Shown: positions 26,871 to 36,135, counted from the stretch's first letter. The stretch is DNA of 64,000 nucleotides from CAWGYQ01 sp963817395 (GCA_963817395.1 CAWFOC010000001.1:62001-126000); one strand, 5' to 3'. Notes: generated by a model not told the origin, from the letters alone. Numbers and translations: made by a program.

Positions 26871-27821
26871 ATGCCCGAGCCGATGGTCATCTTCCGCACG
26901 CACTCCGATATCGAGGCCAGCATCGTCCGCAGCCTGCTCGAGAGCCACGGGATCCAGTCGATTGCGAGCTCCGACGTGCCGCACTCGATCTTTCCGCTGT
27001 CGGTCGACGGTCTCGGTGAAGTCCGCATCTCCGTGCACCCGGATCATGCCGACGAAGCCCGGCGCGTCATCGCCAGCCATCGCGTCGACGCCGCCGACGG
27101 GCGTTCAGCGACGTTCACCGACGAGCTCGACACCCTCCAGCGGCGGATTGGCTATCGCTTCGACGATCGGGGGCTTCTCGAGCACGCGCTCACGCACACC
27201 TCGCGCGCGCACGAGGATGTAAGCGGGGTCGTGACCGACAACGAGTCGCTGGAGTTCCTCGGAGATGCGGTCCTCGGGTTCACGATTGCCGATCTGCTGT
27301 TTCACCGCTTTCCCCAGCGTGACGAAGGCGAGAAGTCGAAGATGAAGGGTGCGCTGGTCTCGACGACGTCCCTGGCTGCGCTGGGCGAGCGGCTCGAGCT
27401 GGGTCAATACCTGCTGCTTGGCCGGGGCGAGGAAAAGACCGGCGGCCGACACAAGCAGGCCTTGATAGCCGACACGGTCGAAGCGCTCATTGCGGCGGTC
27501 TATCTGGACGGGGGCATCGAGCGGGCCAGGCATTTCGTCGAGCAGCAGTTTTCCGAGGCGCTCGACGAGCTCGGTCGAAGTGACGCCGTGGCACGCGACT
27601 ACAAGTCGGCGCTCCAGGAATTCGTGCAGTCGCGCGCAATGCCTCTACCCGAGTACCGGGTCGTTGGCGCGAGCGGTCCGGACCACCAGAAGTTGTTTCG
27701 CGTGGAGGTCTCGGTTCAGGGCGAGGCCCTGGGCGAGGCCAGCGGCCGGACGAAGAAGGAAGCCGAGCAGGATGCCGCGAGACTGGCGCTCGCGTGTCTG
27801 CGGGAGCGCACGGTGTCCTAG
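26871..27821 (+). CDS. rnc: Ribonuclease III with N-terminal DUF2007-like domain
   Basis: 316 residues. Residues about 85-235 are the RNase III catalytic domain, with the signature ESLEFLGDAVLGFTIADLLF (acidic residues E125, E128, D132) and DTVEALIAAVYLD (D201, E204). Residues about 242-312 are the double-stranded-RNA-binding domain (DYKSALQEFVQSRAMPLPEY, GEASGRTKKEAEQDAARLAL). It cuts double-stranded RNA in rRNA processing and mRNA turnover. The extra N-terminus, residues about 5-70 (VIFRTHSDIEASIVRSLLES, ISVHPDHADEARRVIASHR), matches the DUF2007 'putative signal-transducing' fold, normally a separate small protein. No start codon with a good ribosome site lies between the domains, so it appears to be a true fusion. 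It follows the phosphatase by 16 bases. Confidence 0.92.
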   Translation: MPEPMVIFRTHSDIEASIVRSLLESHGIQSIASSDVPHSIFPLSVDGLGEVRISVHPDHADEARRVIASHRVDAADGRSATFTDELDTLQRRIGYRFDDRGLLEHALTHTSRAHEDVSGVVTDNESLEFLGDAVLGFTIADLLFHRFPQRDEGEKSKMKGALVSTTSLAALGERLELGQYLLLGRGEEKTGGRHKQALIADTVEALIAAVYLDGGIERARHFVEQQFSEALDELGRSDAVARDYKSALQEFVQSRAMPLPEYRVVGASGPDHQKLFRVEVSVQGEALGEASGRTKKEAEQDAARLALACLRERTVS

Positions 27822-27835
27822 TGGCCGGCCACTAG
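27818..27835. terminator. 18-bp perfect palindrome containing both convergent stop codons
   Basis: CTAGTGGCCGGCCACTAG is its own reverse complement. The rnc stop TAG (27819-27821) and the AAA-ATPase stop (27832-27834 on the minus strand) both lie inside it. It could act as a bidirectional terminator or transcript-end hairpin, though no T-run follows on either side. Confidence 0.5.
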
Positions 27836-29022
27836 TCGATCTCGATGATGCCGCCCCAGCCGATCTTCGGGCGTCCCCCCTCGCCCTCGGGACCATCGGT
27901 GGACGAGCCCCCCGATCCAACCAGCGCCATCGCTGGCTCGGGCTGCGGCACGCGGGCAGCCGCATAGCTCTGTACTTCGCGCCGGACCTCGTCGAGCGTG
28001 GGCGGGGACGGCCGGCAGTGCAGACGAACCCAGAGGCGCAGCATCGGATCGGTAAAGCTGTAGCGCTTCTGCCGTGACACGATCAGATCGACGTCCTCCA
28101 GCCACGACAGGTAATCCTTGGTCGAGCCTGGCGTACGCTGCAGCCGCTGCGACACCTCCGTCAGCGTCAGCGGTTCGTCCTCGGCGAGGATTTCGAGAAT
28201 GGCCTTGAGCGCGCCGTACCCGCGGGCGCGATGCAGGCGGAGCTCGTAGCAGTACCCGCATTGGCGGTGAAGCGTCCCGCCCGGCGCCATCAGCGTAGCC
28301 ATCATGGCCAACGGGTCGGCCATCGCGCGACTGTCGGAGGCGCTGGCCACGGCTTCGACGAGCGACCGAACGTACGCGGGACGGCCGTCGGCCAGAGCCT
28401 GAACAGTGCGCGACAAATGGGCGAGCTCGGCTTCGTCTCTCAGAGCGCCGCGCGTGATCGCTTCGGGCAATGCGTCGCGGACCTCCACGGCCTGGAGCGG
28501 TGTGACGTGAACCACTTCGAAGCGTGCCGTCGCGTCGCGCAGCGCCCGATGCGTGCGCGTGGCGTAGCGGCTCGTGAGCACGAACCGATTCCCGCTCGCC
28601 GACAGCCCCTGGAGCAGATCGCGCAGCACATGGCGGAGGCCTGGAAAGTTCTCGAACGTCCGAAACTCGAGCGCTTCGTCCAGCAGGAACGTCACGGGTG
28701 AGCCGCCGCCCGCCCGCGCCTGATCGAAGAAGCCCAGCGTGCGTTCGAACGCGCGGCGGGCAGGGCCGCCCGCCGAATCCCGATCGCCCGCGGGCGGAAA
28801 CGGCGAGTCAGCGTGAAGCGCGCGCTGGAAACGCTCGGGCGTGGTGGCGATTCGCTCGACATTGACATACTGGCACGTCGATCGACCCAGGCGCTCTCTG
28901 AGCGCATAGAGCAGCTCGGTCCGTCCGCTGCCACATCCTCCCAGCACCACCGGAATACGTGAGGGTGTGGCGTCGAGCGCTGCGAGAATGCGCCGTTCCA
29001 GTACTGCACGCGCCATCGTCAT
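27832..29022 (-). CDS. AAA/P-loop ATPase with winged helix, coupled to hutU
   Basis: 396 residues from MTMARAVLERRILAALDATP. Walker A is VLGGCGSGRTELLYALRERL, and the Walker-B-like strand is SPVTFLLDEALEFRTFENFP. A sensor-like FVLTSRYATRTHRALRD follows. The C-terminal part has a winged-helix-like region (GALKAILEILAEDEPLTLTE, RLQRTPGSTKDYLSWLEDVD) and ends in a Gly/Pro-rich tail. The organisation is that of the archaeal-type ATPase/STAND group, which often act as regulators or chaperone-like switches. A QCGYCYELRLHRARGYG segment with two cysteines might bind a metal. Its ATG overlaps the hutU stop by four bases, so it is made together with urocanase. No link of this family to histidine catabolism is known to me. 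Confidence 0.75.
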   Translation of the reverse strand: MTMARAVLERRILAALDATPSRIPVVLGGCGSGRTELLYALRERLGRSTCQYVNVERIATTPERFQRALHADSPFPPAGDRDSAGGPARRAFERTLGFFDQARAGGGSPVTFLLDEALEFRTFENFPGLRHVLRDLLQGLSASGNRFVLTSRYATRTHRALRDATARFEVVHVTPLQAVEVRDALPEAITRGALRDEAELAHLSRTVQALADGRPAYVRSLVEAVASASDSRAMADPLAMMATLMAPGGTLHRQCGYCYELRLHRARGYGALKAILEILAEDEPLTLTEVSQRLQRTPGSTKDYLSWLEDVDLIVSRQKRYSFTDPMLRLWVRLHCRPSPPTLDEVRREVQSYAAARVPQPEPAMALVGSGGSSTDGPEGEGGRPKIGWGGIIEID

Positions 29023-30698
29023 GACACAGAACCTTCCCTGTGCGCCAGGAGCGGGATCCGCAGGCCGTGCTCTGTCGCCGTACGAATGGCTTCCGGATAG
29101 CCGGCGTCGGCATGCCGCGCCACGCCGATGCCCGGATCGCACGTGAGCACGCGTTCGAGTCGCGCGTCGGCCTCGTCGGTGCCGTCGGCGACGATCACCA
29201 TGCCCGCGTGAATGGAATTGCCGATGCCCACGCCGCCACCGTGATGCACCGACACCCAGGTGGCTCCTGCCGACGCATTCAAGAGCGCGTTCAGCACGGG
29301 CCAGTCGGCGATGGCGTCGCTTCCATCCATCATGCCCTCGGTCTCGCGGTTGGGTGAGGCGACCGATCCCGTGTCGAGGTGATCGCGGCCGATGACGATG
29401 GGCGCGCCGAGCTCGCCGCGGCGGACCATGTCGTTGAGGCGCAGACCGAAGCGCGCGCGATCGCCTAACCCGAGCCAGCAGATTCGAGAGGGAAGTCCCT
29501 GAAACGTGACGCGCTCGCCGGCCAGGCGAATCCACCGGCAGAGCGCCGAATCATCGGCGAACATCTCGAGCGCCGCGAGATCGGTTGCGTGGATATCTTC
29601 GGGATCGCCGGAGAGCGCCACCCAGCGGAACGGCCCCTTGCCCTCGCAGAACAGAGGTCGAACATACTTGGGGACGAATCCCGGGATGTCGAACGCCTGG
29701 GCCACGCCCGCTTTCTGCGCCTCAGCGCGAATATTGTTGCCGTAGTCGAACGCTACGGCGCCCAGACCCTGCAGGTCGAGCATCGCGGCGACGTGATCGG
29801 CCATGGCAACCGTCGCACGCGCGACATACTCGTCGGGGTGGGACGAGCGCAGTGCATCGGCTTCGGCCACCGAGAGGCCATTCGGCACGTACCCGTTCAA
29901 CGGGTCGTGCGCCGAGGTCTGATCCGTGAGCACGTCCGGCACCTCACCCCGGCGAACCAGCTCGGGCAAGACGTCGGCCGCGTTGGCGCAGAGGCCGATT
30001 GACCCTGCCACGCCGGCCTGCTGCCACCGCCGGACCCGCGCAAGCGCATCGTCGAGGTTCGTCGTGGCCTCGTCCAGGTAGCGGGTTTCGAGCCTGCGGG
30101 CGATTCGCCGGGCGTCCACCTCGACAATGAGCGCAGCGGCGCCGTTCAGAACGGCCGCCAGTGGCTGCGCGCCGCCCATGCCCCCGAGACCGGCGCTCAG
30201 GAACCACCGGCCCGCGAGCGAGCCGCCGAAATGCTGGCGCGCCACTTCTGCAAGCGTCTCGTAGGTGCCCTGGAGGATGCCCTGGCTCCCGATGTAAATC
30301 CAGCTTCCTGCCGTCATCTGGCCGTACATCGTGAGGCCACGATCTTCCAGATCGCGAAACGTTTCCCAGTTGGCCCAGGCCGGCACGAGCAGCGCGTTGG
30401 CGATGAGCACCCGCGGCGCACCGGGATGGGTCCGAAAAATGCCAACGGGCTTACCAGATTGCACGAGCAGTGTCTCGTCGTGCTCGAGCGATTCGAGCGA
30501 ACGGACGATGGCATCGAACGCGGGCCAGTTGCGTGCTGCCTTGCCGGTGCCGCCGTAGACGATCAGATCGTCGGGCCGCTCGGCGACCTCGGGGTCGAGG
30601 TTGTTCATCAACATCCGCAGGGCCGCTTCCTGGGGCCAGCCTTTGCAGGAAAGGGTGGTGCCGCGGGCCGCCCGGATGACGCGTGTCGTGGTGGCCAT
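29019..30698 (-). CDS. hutU: Urocanate hydratase
   Basis: 559 residues, full length. It starts MATTTRVIRAARGTTLSCKG and carries the family blocks LRMLMNNLDPEVAERPDDL, VYGGTGKAARNW, the NAD-binding glycine-rich SAGLGGMGGAQPLAAVLNGA, VAFDYGNNIRAEAQKAGV, and the catalytic-region FCEGKGPFRWVALSGDPEDI. It converts urocanate to imidazolone propionate, the second step of histidine degradation. It lies 86 bases after hutH on the same strand. The next two pathway genes (hutI and the hydrolase) are not in the window, although an arginase-family protein occurs at 43.2 kb. Confidence 0.96.
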   Translation of the reverse strand: MATTTRVIRAARGTTLSCKGWPQEAALRMLMNNLDPEVAERPDDLIVYGGTGKAARNWPAFDAIVRSLESLEHDETLLVQSGKPVGIFRTHPGAPRVLIANALLVPAWANWETFRDLEDRGLTMYGQMTAGSWIYIGSQGILQGTYETLAEVARQHFGGSLAGRWFLSAGLGGMGGAQPLAAVLNGAAALIVEVDARRIARRLETRYLDEATTNLDDALARVRRWQQAGVAGSIGLCANAADVLPELVRRGEVPDVLTDQTSAHDPLNGYVPNGLSVAEADALRSSHPDEYVARATVAMADHVAAMLDLQGLGAVAFDYGNNIRAEAQKAGVAQAFDIPGFVPKYVRPLFCEGKGPFRWVALSGDPEDIHATDLAALEMFADDSALCRWIRLAGERVTFQGLPSRICWLGLGDRARFGLRLNDMVRRGELGAPIVIGRDHLDTGSVASPNRETEGMMDGSDAIADWPVLNALLNASAGATWVSVHHGGGVGIGNSIHAGMVIVADGTDEADARLERVLTCDPGIGVARHADAGYPEAIRTATEHGLRIPLLAHREGSVS

Positions 30699-30784
30699 CG
30701 CAGTTACGTGCCGGAAGGGGACAGTCGAAAGTCTAGAACTTAAGAAGCGACACGAACGTTGTCAAATCAAACGCGAAAGATTTT

Positions 30785-32299
30785 TCACTTGACATCCATC
30801 GCACTCGCGGATTCCAGAGTTCCCGTGGCGATCATCTCGGCAATTCGGCCGATGTCCGCTGTCAGCGGGCGGTCGTCATCGAGTGTCGGCACGACGCGAC
30901 GCACGGCGGCATGCACACGCGCGAGGGTTGGCGACGTCGTCAGCGGCGCGCGCAGGTCGATCGCCTGACAGGCGCACATCACTTCGATGGCCACGACGTG
31001 CCGCGCGAGATCCAGAGCGCGTTCGGCCTTGAGTGCTGCGCCCATGCTCATGCTGACGTGGTCTTCCTTGTTTCCGGATGTGGGGATCGTGTCGACCGAG
31101 GCGGGATGCGCCAGGCCCTTGAGCTCGGAGGTCAGCGCGGCCGCCGAGATCTGCGCGATCATGAGGCCCGACTGCACTCCGCCGTGACGGGTGAGGAAAG
31201 CGGGCAGGCCACTGAGCTCAGGATTGACCAGACGTTCGGTGCGCCGCTCGCTGATCGTCGCCAGTGGACAGAGGGCGATGGCCAGCAGATCGGCGGCGAT
31301 GGCAACCGGGGCTCCGTGGAAATTGCCACCCGAGACGATCTCGGCGGTCTCGGCGAACACCATGGGATTGTCGGTCGCGGCGTTGAGCTCAATCGACAGC
31401 GTGCGGCGGACAAAGCCAAGCGCGTCGCGCGCGGCGCCGTGTACCTGCGGGACGCACCGCAGAGAGTAGGCGTCCTGCACACGGCCGCACCCTTCGTGCG
31501 AGCGATTCAGCGGACTGTCGGCGAGCAGCGCCGTCAGGTTGGCGGCCGATTGCTGCTGACCGTCGAACGGCCGGGCCTGGTGAATGCGCGCCTCGAACGG
31601 ATGAGCCGAGCCCAGCAGGGCGTCCAGCGTCAGGGCCGCCGCAATATCCGCGGCGCGGGCCAGCCGCTCGGCTCCGTCCAGGGCCAGAGCGGCCACTGCC
31701 GTGGACGGCTGGGTGCCGTTGATGAGGGCCAGGCCTTCCTTGGCCTTCAGCTGCACAGGCTGAAGATTGGCCGCGGCCAGCGCCTCGGCGGCCGGAGACA
31801 GTCGTGCGCCGTCCCAGGTCTGACCTTCGCCGATGAGGACATGGGCGATGTGGGCGAGCGGGGCCAGATCGCCCGACGCGCCGACCGAGCCACGGCTGGG
31901 GACGAGCGGATGGACGCGCGCGTTGAGCAGCGCGATGAGCGCGGTGAGCGTCTCGACGCGAATGCCGGAGAAGCCTTTCGCCAGCACGTTCGCGCGAAGG
32001 GCCAGGGTTGCGCGCACGGCGCGGACCGACAGTGGCTCGCCGACACCCGCGGCGTGACTTCGCACGAGATTGAGCTGCAGGCGGTCGAGCGCGTCGCGCG
32101 GGATCTTGACGTCGGCGAAGAGACCGAAGCCGGTGTTGACGCCGTAGACGGCCTCTGTGCCTTCCGCACGTTCTTCCACGACACGGCGGGCAGCGCTCAC
32201 ACGCTGAGCGGCGTCCGACGACAGCGCGACCGGCTCGAGCCGATCTGCGATGCGCACGAGATCGTCGATGGTGAGCGACGAGCCGTCCAACTCGATCAT
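30785..32299 (-). CDS. hutH: Histidine ammonia-lyase
   Basis: 504 residues. Ala141-Ser142-Gly143 in RGSVGASGDLAPLAH forms the self-made MIO electrophile, and Tyr53 in VYGVNTGFGLFADV is the catalytic tyrosine. It removes ammonia from histidine to give urocanate, the first and committed step of the Hut pathway. The C-terminal HPASVDTIPTSGNKEDHVSM is the conserved family block. It is the first gene of the minus-strand operon hutH-hutU-AAA ATPase and divergent from purA. The sequence GGAGAGA before the ATG is a plausible ribosome site. Confidence 0.96.
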   Translation of the reverse strand: MIELDGSSLTIDDLVRIADRLEPVALSSDAAQRVSAARRVVEERAEGTEAVYGVNTGFGLFADVKIPRDALDRLQLNLVRSHAAGVGEPLSVRAVRATLALRANVLAKGFSGIRVETLTALIALLNARVHPLVPSRGSVGASGDLAPLAHIAHVLIGEGQTWDGARLSPAAEALAAANLQPVQLKAKEGLALINGTQPSTAVAALALDGAERLARAADIAAALTLDALLGSAHPFEARIHQARPFDGQQQSAANLTALLADSPLNRSHEGCGRVQDAYSLRCVPQVHGAARDALGFVRRTLSIELNAATDNPMVFAETAEIVSGGNFHGAPVAIAADLLAIALCPLATISERRTERLVNPELSGLPAFLTRHGGVQSGLMIAQISAAALTSELKGLAHPASVDTIPTSGNKEDHVSMSMGAALKAERALDLARHVVAIEVMCACQAIDLRAPLTTSPTLARVHAAVRRVVPTLDDDRPLTADIGRIAEMIATGTLESASAMDVK

Positions 32300-32368
32300 G
32301 GAAGGAGAGAGGGCAGCCGTATACTAATATAGCCCTTCACGTTCTGGTCTCGAACAACGATACCCACC

Positions 32369-33676
32369 ATGAATCTCGCTGTCCTGGGAGCCCAGTGGGG
32401 CGACGAAGGCAAGGGTAAGATCGTCGACCTCCTCGCACCACACTTTGCCGTCGTGGCCCGCTACCAGGGTGGGCACAACGCCGGGCACACGGTATTCGTC
32501 CGCGGCAAGAAATTCGTGCTGCGTCTGATTCCGTCGGGCATCCTCCATCCCGGTGTCACCTGCGTGATCGGGAACGGGGTCGTCGTCGATCTGCAGGCGC
32601 TCTTTCAGGAGATTGACGAACTGACGGCGGCCGGCGTCGACACGCGTGGGCGGCTGCTCGTGAGCGACAAGGCGCACCTGATTCTGCCGTATCACCGCGA
32701 TCTGGACCTGCTCTCGGAGGCGCGGCGGGGCGAGCGGAAGATTGGTACGACGTCGCGCGGCATCGGGCCAGCCTACGAAGACAAAGTGGCGCGCCGCGGA
32801 ATTCGCGTGTGCGACCTCGCTGACGCCGCGGCACTCGAAGACCTCGTGCGCGAGAACGTCAACGCGCGCAACCGCCTGATTGGCGATGTCATCGACTGGC
32901 GACCGCTCATCGACACACTCAGGACGCAGGCCGAGCGCCTCGGTTCCTCAGTCGCCGATGTGTCCGTGTTTCTGGCCGGCGCCATGGCGGCCGGCAAGGC
33001 CATTCTGTTCGAGGGCGCGCAGGGGACGTTTCTCGACATCGATCACGGCACGTATCCGTTCGTCACCTCTTCGAACGCGACCATTGGCGGAGTCTGCACG
33101 GGACTTGGAGTCGGCCCGCGTGCCATTGGCGGGGTTCTGGGTGTGGCCAAGGCGTACACCACGCGCGTCGGCGCGGGCCCGCTCCCAACCGAGCTCTCGG
33201 GCCCGATCGGTGAGCGACTGCGCGACAGCGGCCAGGAGTACGGCGCCGTGACGGGCCGCCCGCGGCGGTGTGGCTGGTTCGATGCGGTGGCCGTCCGCTA
33301 CAGCGCTCGCATCAACGGCCTCGACGCCCTCGCCGTCACCAAGCTCGACGTCCTGGACGGCTTCGAGGAAATACCCATCTGCGTCGGGTATCGAACGGCG
33401 GGGGAAACGATTACTGAGTTCCCATCCGACTTGCGCCTGCTCGCGAAGTGTCAGCCGGTGTACGAGACCCTGCCTGGATGGTCCGAGCCGACGCGCGGCG
33501 TGCGCCAGTTCGGCCGCCTGCCGCAACACGCGCAGCGCTATGTCGCGAGGCTTGAAGAGGTCACAGGTGTGTCTGTCGCCATTGTCTCGACGGGCTCTGA
33601 CCGCGACGACACAATCTTCCGCGAAGAATCACAGATGGCGGCCTTGATTGGCGCCCCACCGGGTCGCAAGCCGTAA
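32369..33676 (+). CDS. purA: Adenylosuccinate synthetase
   Basis: 435 residues, complete. It starts MNLAVLGAQWGDEGKGKIVD with the GTP-binding glycine loop. It has RYQGGHNAGHTVFV (catalytic His), IGTTSRGIGPAYEDKVARRG, LFEGAQGTFLDIDHGTYPFV-TSSN, GVAKAYTTRVGAGPLPTEL and the C-terminal GTP-site SIVSTGSDRDDTI. It joins IMP and aspartate using GTP in the first step of AMP synthesis. Single gene, divergent from hutH across 69 bases. Confidence 0.97.
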   Translation: MNLAVLGAQWGDEGKGKIVDLLAPHFAVVARYQGGHNAGHTVFVRGKKFVLRLIPSGILHPGVTCVIGNGVVVDLQALFQEIDELTAAGVDTRGRLLVSDKAHLILPYHRDLDLLSEARRGERKIGTTSRGIGPAYEDKVARRGIRVCDLADAAALEDLVRENVNARNRLIGDVIDWRPLIDTLRTQAERLGSSVADVSVFLAGAMAAGKAILFEGAQGTFLDIDHGTYPFVTSSNATIGGVCTGLGVGPRAIGGVLGVAKAYTTRVGAGPLPTELSGPIGERLRDSGQEYGAVTGRPRRCGWFDAVAVRYSARINGLDALAVTKLDVLDGFEEIPICVGYRTAGETITEFPSDLRLLAKCQPVYETLPGWSEPTRGVRQFGRLPQHAQRYVARLEEVTGVSVAIVSTGSDRDDTIFREESQMAALIGAPPGRKP

Positions 33677-33862
33677 GGCTGGCGCTCGACGGTCCACCAG
33701 CACGACCGGGTTGCGTCGAGCAGCACGCCCACCAGCGACGGCAATCCGGTGACGTGGCGCGCGTCGCATACCCGTAACAATTGATGTAGCGTCGATTCCT
33801 GCGGAACGTCTGGCGTACCGCGGAACGAATCCGCCCTGGAGGTCCTGTGGCAGAATCGAACG

Positions 33863-34810
33863 ATGTCTGGATCGCCAGGGGCGATGCCTGCTCTGAGATG
33901 TGTCGGCCTCGTCAAGCGCTACGGCAGTGTCGTGGCGGTGAACGGTCTCGATCTCGAGGTTTCGACCGGTGAGTGCTTCGGCCTGCTGGGCCCGAACGGC
34001 GCCGGAAAGACCACGACCATCGAGATTCTCGAGGGGTTGCTCGCTCCGGACGAAGGGTCCGTCGAAGTGCTCGGCCAGCGCTGGGGCCAGGACGATGAGG
34101 CGCTGAGAGAACGCCTTGGCATTCAGCTTCAGGAGACACAGCTCGGCGAGAAGCTGACGGTCGAGGAGACGGTCCGATTGTTCCGCTCTTTTTTCACAAG
34201 TGGACCGACGGTGGACCAAGTCCTGCACATGGTCGAGCTGGATGCAAAGCGATCGAGCCCGGTTGGCAAGCTCTCCGGCGGGCAGAAGCAGCGCTTGTCC
34301 GTTGGTTGTGCGTTGCTCGGCCGTCCCGATCTGCTGTTTCTCGACGAACCGACAACGGGCCTCGACCCGCAGTCGCGCCGCCAGCTGTGGTCGCTGCTCG
34401 AGCAATTTCGACACGGTGGCGGCACGATTCTCCTGACGACGCACTACATGGACGAAGCTGAATCGCTGTGTGATCGGGTGGCCATCGTGGATCACGGACG
34501 GGTCATCGCCCTGGCCACACCGCGCGAGCTCATCGCGACCCTGGGAGCGGAGCACGTTATCGCGTTCGGCGTGGCCGGAGATCGACCGCCACCCTCCGTC
34601 GACGAGCTTCGAGCTCTGCCCGGCGTGCAGGATGTGCGCACGGAAAGCGGCACGATGCTCCTGACCGCATCCGAAGTGCACCTGACGATCCCGGCCCTTC
34701 TGGCGTTGCTCGATCGCGACAGGCTGGAGTTGTCGCTGCTGACGACGCATCATGCGACCCTCGAGGATGTGTTCGTCTCGATGACCGGACGCCACCTCCG
34801 AGACGCGTGA
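33863..34810 (+). CDS. ABC-2 type exporter, ATPase subunit
   Basis: 315 residues. Walker A is LLGPNGAGKTTTIEIL, the Q-loop is near LGIQLQETQLGEKLTVEETV, the signature is KLSGGQKQRLSVGCALLG, and Walker B is PDLLFLDEPTTGLDPQSR with the H-loop in LLTTHYMDEAE. It resembles the drug/antibiotic and Nod-factor (DrrA/NodI) exporter subgroup. Its stop overlaps the permease start by four bases (34807-34810), so the pair is coupled. The substrate is unknown. Confidence 0.93.
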   Translation: MSGSPGAMPALRCVGLVKRYGSVVAVNGLDLEVSTGECFGLLGPNGAGKTTTIEILEGLLAPDEGSVEVLGQRWGQDDEALRERLGIQLQETQLGEKLTVEETVRLFRSFFTSGPTVDQVLHMVELDAKRSSPVGKLSGGQKQRLSVGCALLGRPDLLFLDEPTTGLDPQSRRQLWSLLEQFRHGGGTILLTTHYMDEAESLCDRVAIVDHGRVIALATPRELIATLGAEHVIAFGVAGDRPPPSVDELRALPGVQDVRTESGTMLLTASEVHLTIPALLALLDRDRLELSLLTTHHATLEDVFVSMTGRHLRDA

Positions 34811-35886
34811 TGGCCCCGCGAGCCGAGTCAGGACGAACAGACGTGGACCGGGGCGGAGCGTGGCACCCCCTCGTCGAGCTCACACGATCCCGCGTCCTCG
34901 AATTTCTGCGCGAGCCGGAGGCCGTGTTCTGGGTCTTCGCGTTCCCCATCCTGATGGCGTGCGCTCTCGGTCTCGCCTTCCGAGCGCGGGGCGACGAGTC
35001 GATCCGCATCGGGGTTCAGCGTGCGCACGGCGCAGACGAGCTCGCTCAGACGCTCGGTGCGACCGGGCGCCTCGACGTCGACGTGCTCGATGTCGATCAG
35101 GTGGAGTTGGCACTGTTGCGAGCGGAGGTACAGCTGGTCGTCGTGCCCGGCAACCCGCCCACATTCCGCTACGATCCAAGCCGCACGGAGAGCCGGCAGG
35201 CACGGTTGCTGGTCGACGACGCCATGCAGCGCGCGGCGGGCAGGGCCGATTTGTGGCGGGCGCGGGACGTGCACACCGAGGCACGGGGGGCGCGTTACAT
35301 CGACTGGCTGCTTCCGGGTCTGCTGGGCATGAACATCATGGGCACCGGACTCTGGAGCGTCGGCTTTTCGATCGTACAGGCGCGCACGCGCAAGCTCCTG
35401 AAGCGCTTCGTTGCCACGCCCATGCGGCGCAGCCACTACCTGATTTCGCACATGCTCGGACGTCTGGTCTTCCTTGGCCTCGAGGTGAGCGCGCTCCTGC
35501 TATTCGGCTGGGCTGTATTCGGTGTTCCCATTCGGGGCTCGATCTTTTCGCTGCTCGCCTTGACGCTCGCCGGAGCGTTCGCCTTCGGCGGCGTTGGCCT
35601 GCTGGTGGCGAGCCGCGCCAGGACCGTCGAAGCGGTGTCCGGCCTGATGAACGTCGTCATGCTGCCAATGTGGCTGCTGTCGGGCATCTTTTTCGCGTCG
35701 TCGAATTTTCCGGATGCCATGCAACCGTTCATCCAGGTCCTTCCGCTCACGGCCTTGAACGATGCGCTCAGAGCCGTCATGCTCGAGGGTGTGCCGATGG
35801 TCGAACTGGGATCCGAGCTGGGTCTCCTGGTGGGGTGGGCGGTCTCGACGTTCGCCGTGGCGATGAAAATCTTCCGCTGGCAGTAA
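34807..35886 (+). CDS. ABC-2 type exporter, membrane subunit
   Basis: 359 residues. A first membrane helix occurs near residue 40 (AVFWVFAFPILMACALGLAF). A non-membrane region of about 130 residues follows (DESIRIGVQRAHGADELAQT, RQARLLVDDAMQRAAGRADL), then five C-terminal helices including LIGRLVFLGLEVSALLLFGW-like and SGLMNVVMLPMWLLSGIFFA segments. This one-plus-five layout with the MLPMWLLSGIFF block is the standard ABC-2 permease. It pairs with the preceding ATPase to form an exporter in the inner membrane. Confidence 0.92.
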   Translation: MMAPRAESGRTDVDRGGAWHPLVELTRSRVLEFLREPEAVFWVFAFPILMACALGLAFRARGDESIRIGVQRAHGADELAQTLGATGRLDVDVLDVDQVELALLRAEVQLVVVPGNPPTFRYDPSRTESRQARLLVDDAMQRAAGRADLWRARDVHTEARGARYIDWLLPGLLGMNIMGTGLWSVGFSIVQARTRKLLKRFVATPMRRSHYLISHMLGRLVFLGLEVSALLLFGWAVFGVPIRGSIFSLLALTLAGAFAFGGVGLLVASRARTVEAVSGLMNVVMLPMWLLSGIFFASSNFPDAMQPFIQVLPLTALNDALRAVMLEGVPMVELGSELGLLVGWAVSTFAVAMKIFRWQ

Positions 35887-35928
35887 CGTCGAACGCGGGC
35901 TCGGGTCGTCTCGCGCGGTCCGAGCCGA

Positions 35929-36135
35929 CTATTCGCGCGGTACTGCCGACGCCGACTCATCCTGCAGGAGTCGGGCGCGTTCGTACAAGCTCGCCTTGTC
36001 GGGGTACAGCTCGCGCAGCACGACGTCGTCGTCCTCGCGCAGCTGGAGCTCGGCGCCGCTGCAGCACGACACCATCACGCAGGCGAGCACGTGTTCGCCG
36101 CGGGCCATAGTCCAGAGGACCTTGTGATCGGTCAT
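35929..36135 (-). CDS. Small protein, unknown function
   Basis: 68 residues: MTDHKVLWTMARGEHVLACV, then MVSCCSGAELQLREDDDVVL and an acidic/helical end (YPDKASLYERARLLQDESAS). Its start overlaps the stop of the upstream small gene by four bases (36132-36135), which supports both as real and coupled. It contains a CC pair. I recognise no family. Confidence 0.6.
   Translation of the reverse strand: MTDHKVLWTMARGEHVLACVMVSCCSGAELQLREDDDVVLRELYPDKASLYERARLLQDESASAVPRE

Noticed and set aside
29019..32299. Complete histidine-utilisation operon
   Set aside because: Only hutH and hutU are present. No imidazolonepropionase gene is seen, and the arginase-family gene at 43.2 kb is exported and 11 kb away.
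33677..33862. Possible small minus-strand protein (about 60 codons) between purA and the ABC exporter
   Set aside because: An open frame with STLHQLLRVCDARHVTGLPS exists, but it has no ribosome site, runs antisense into purA and matches no family I know.
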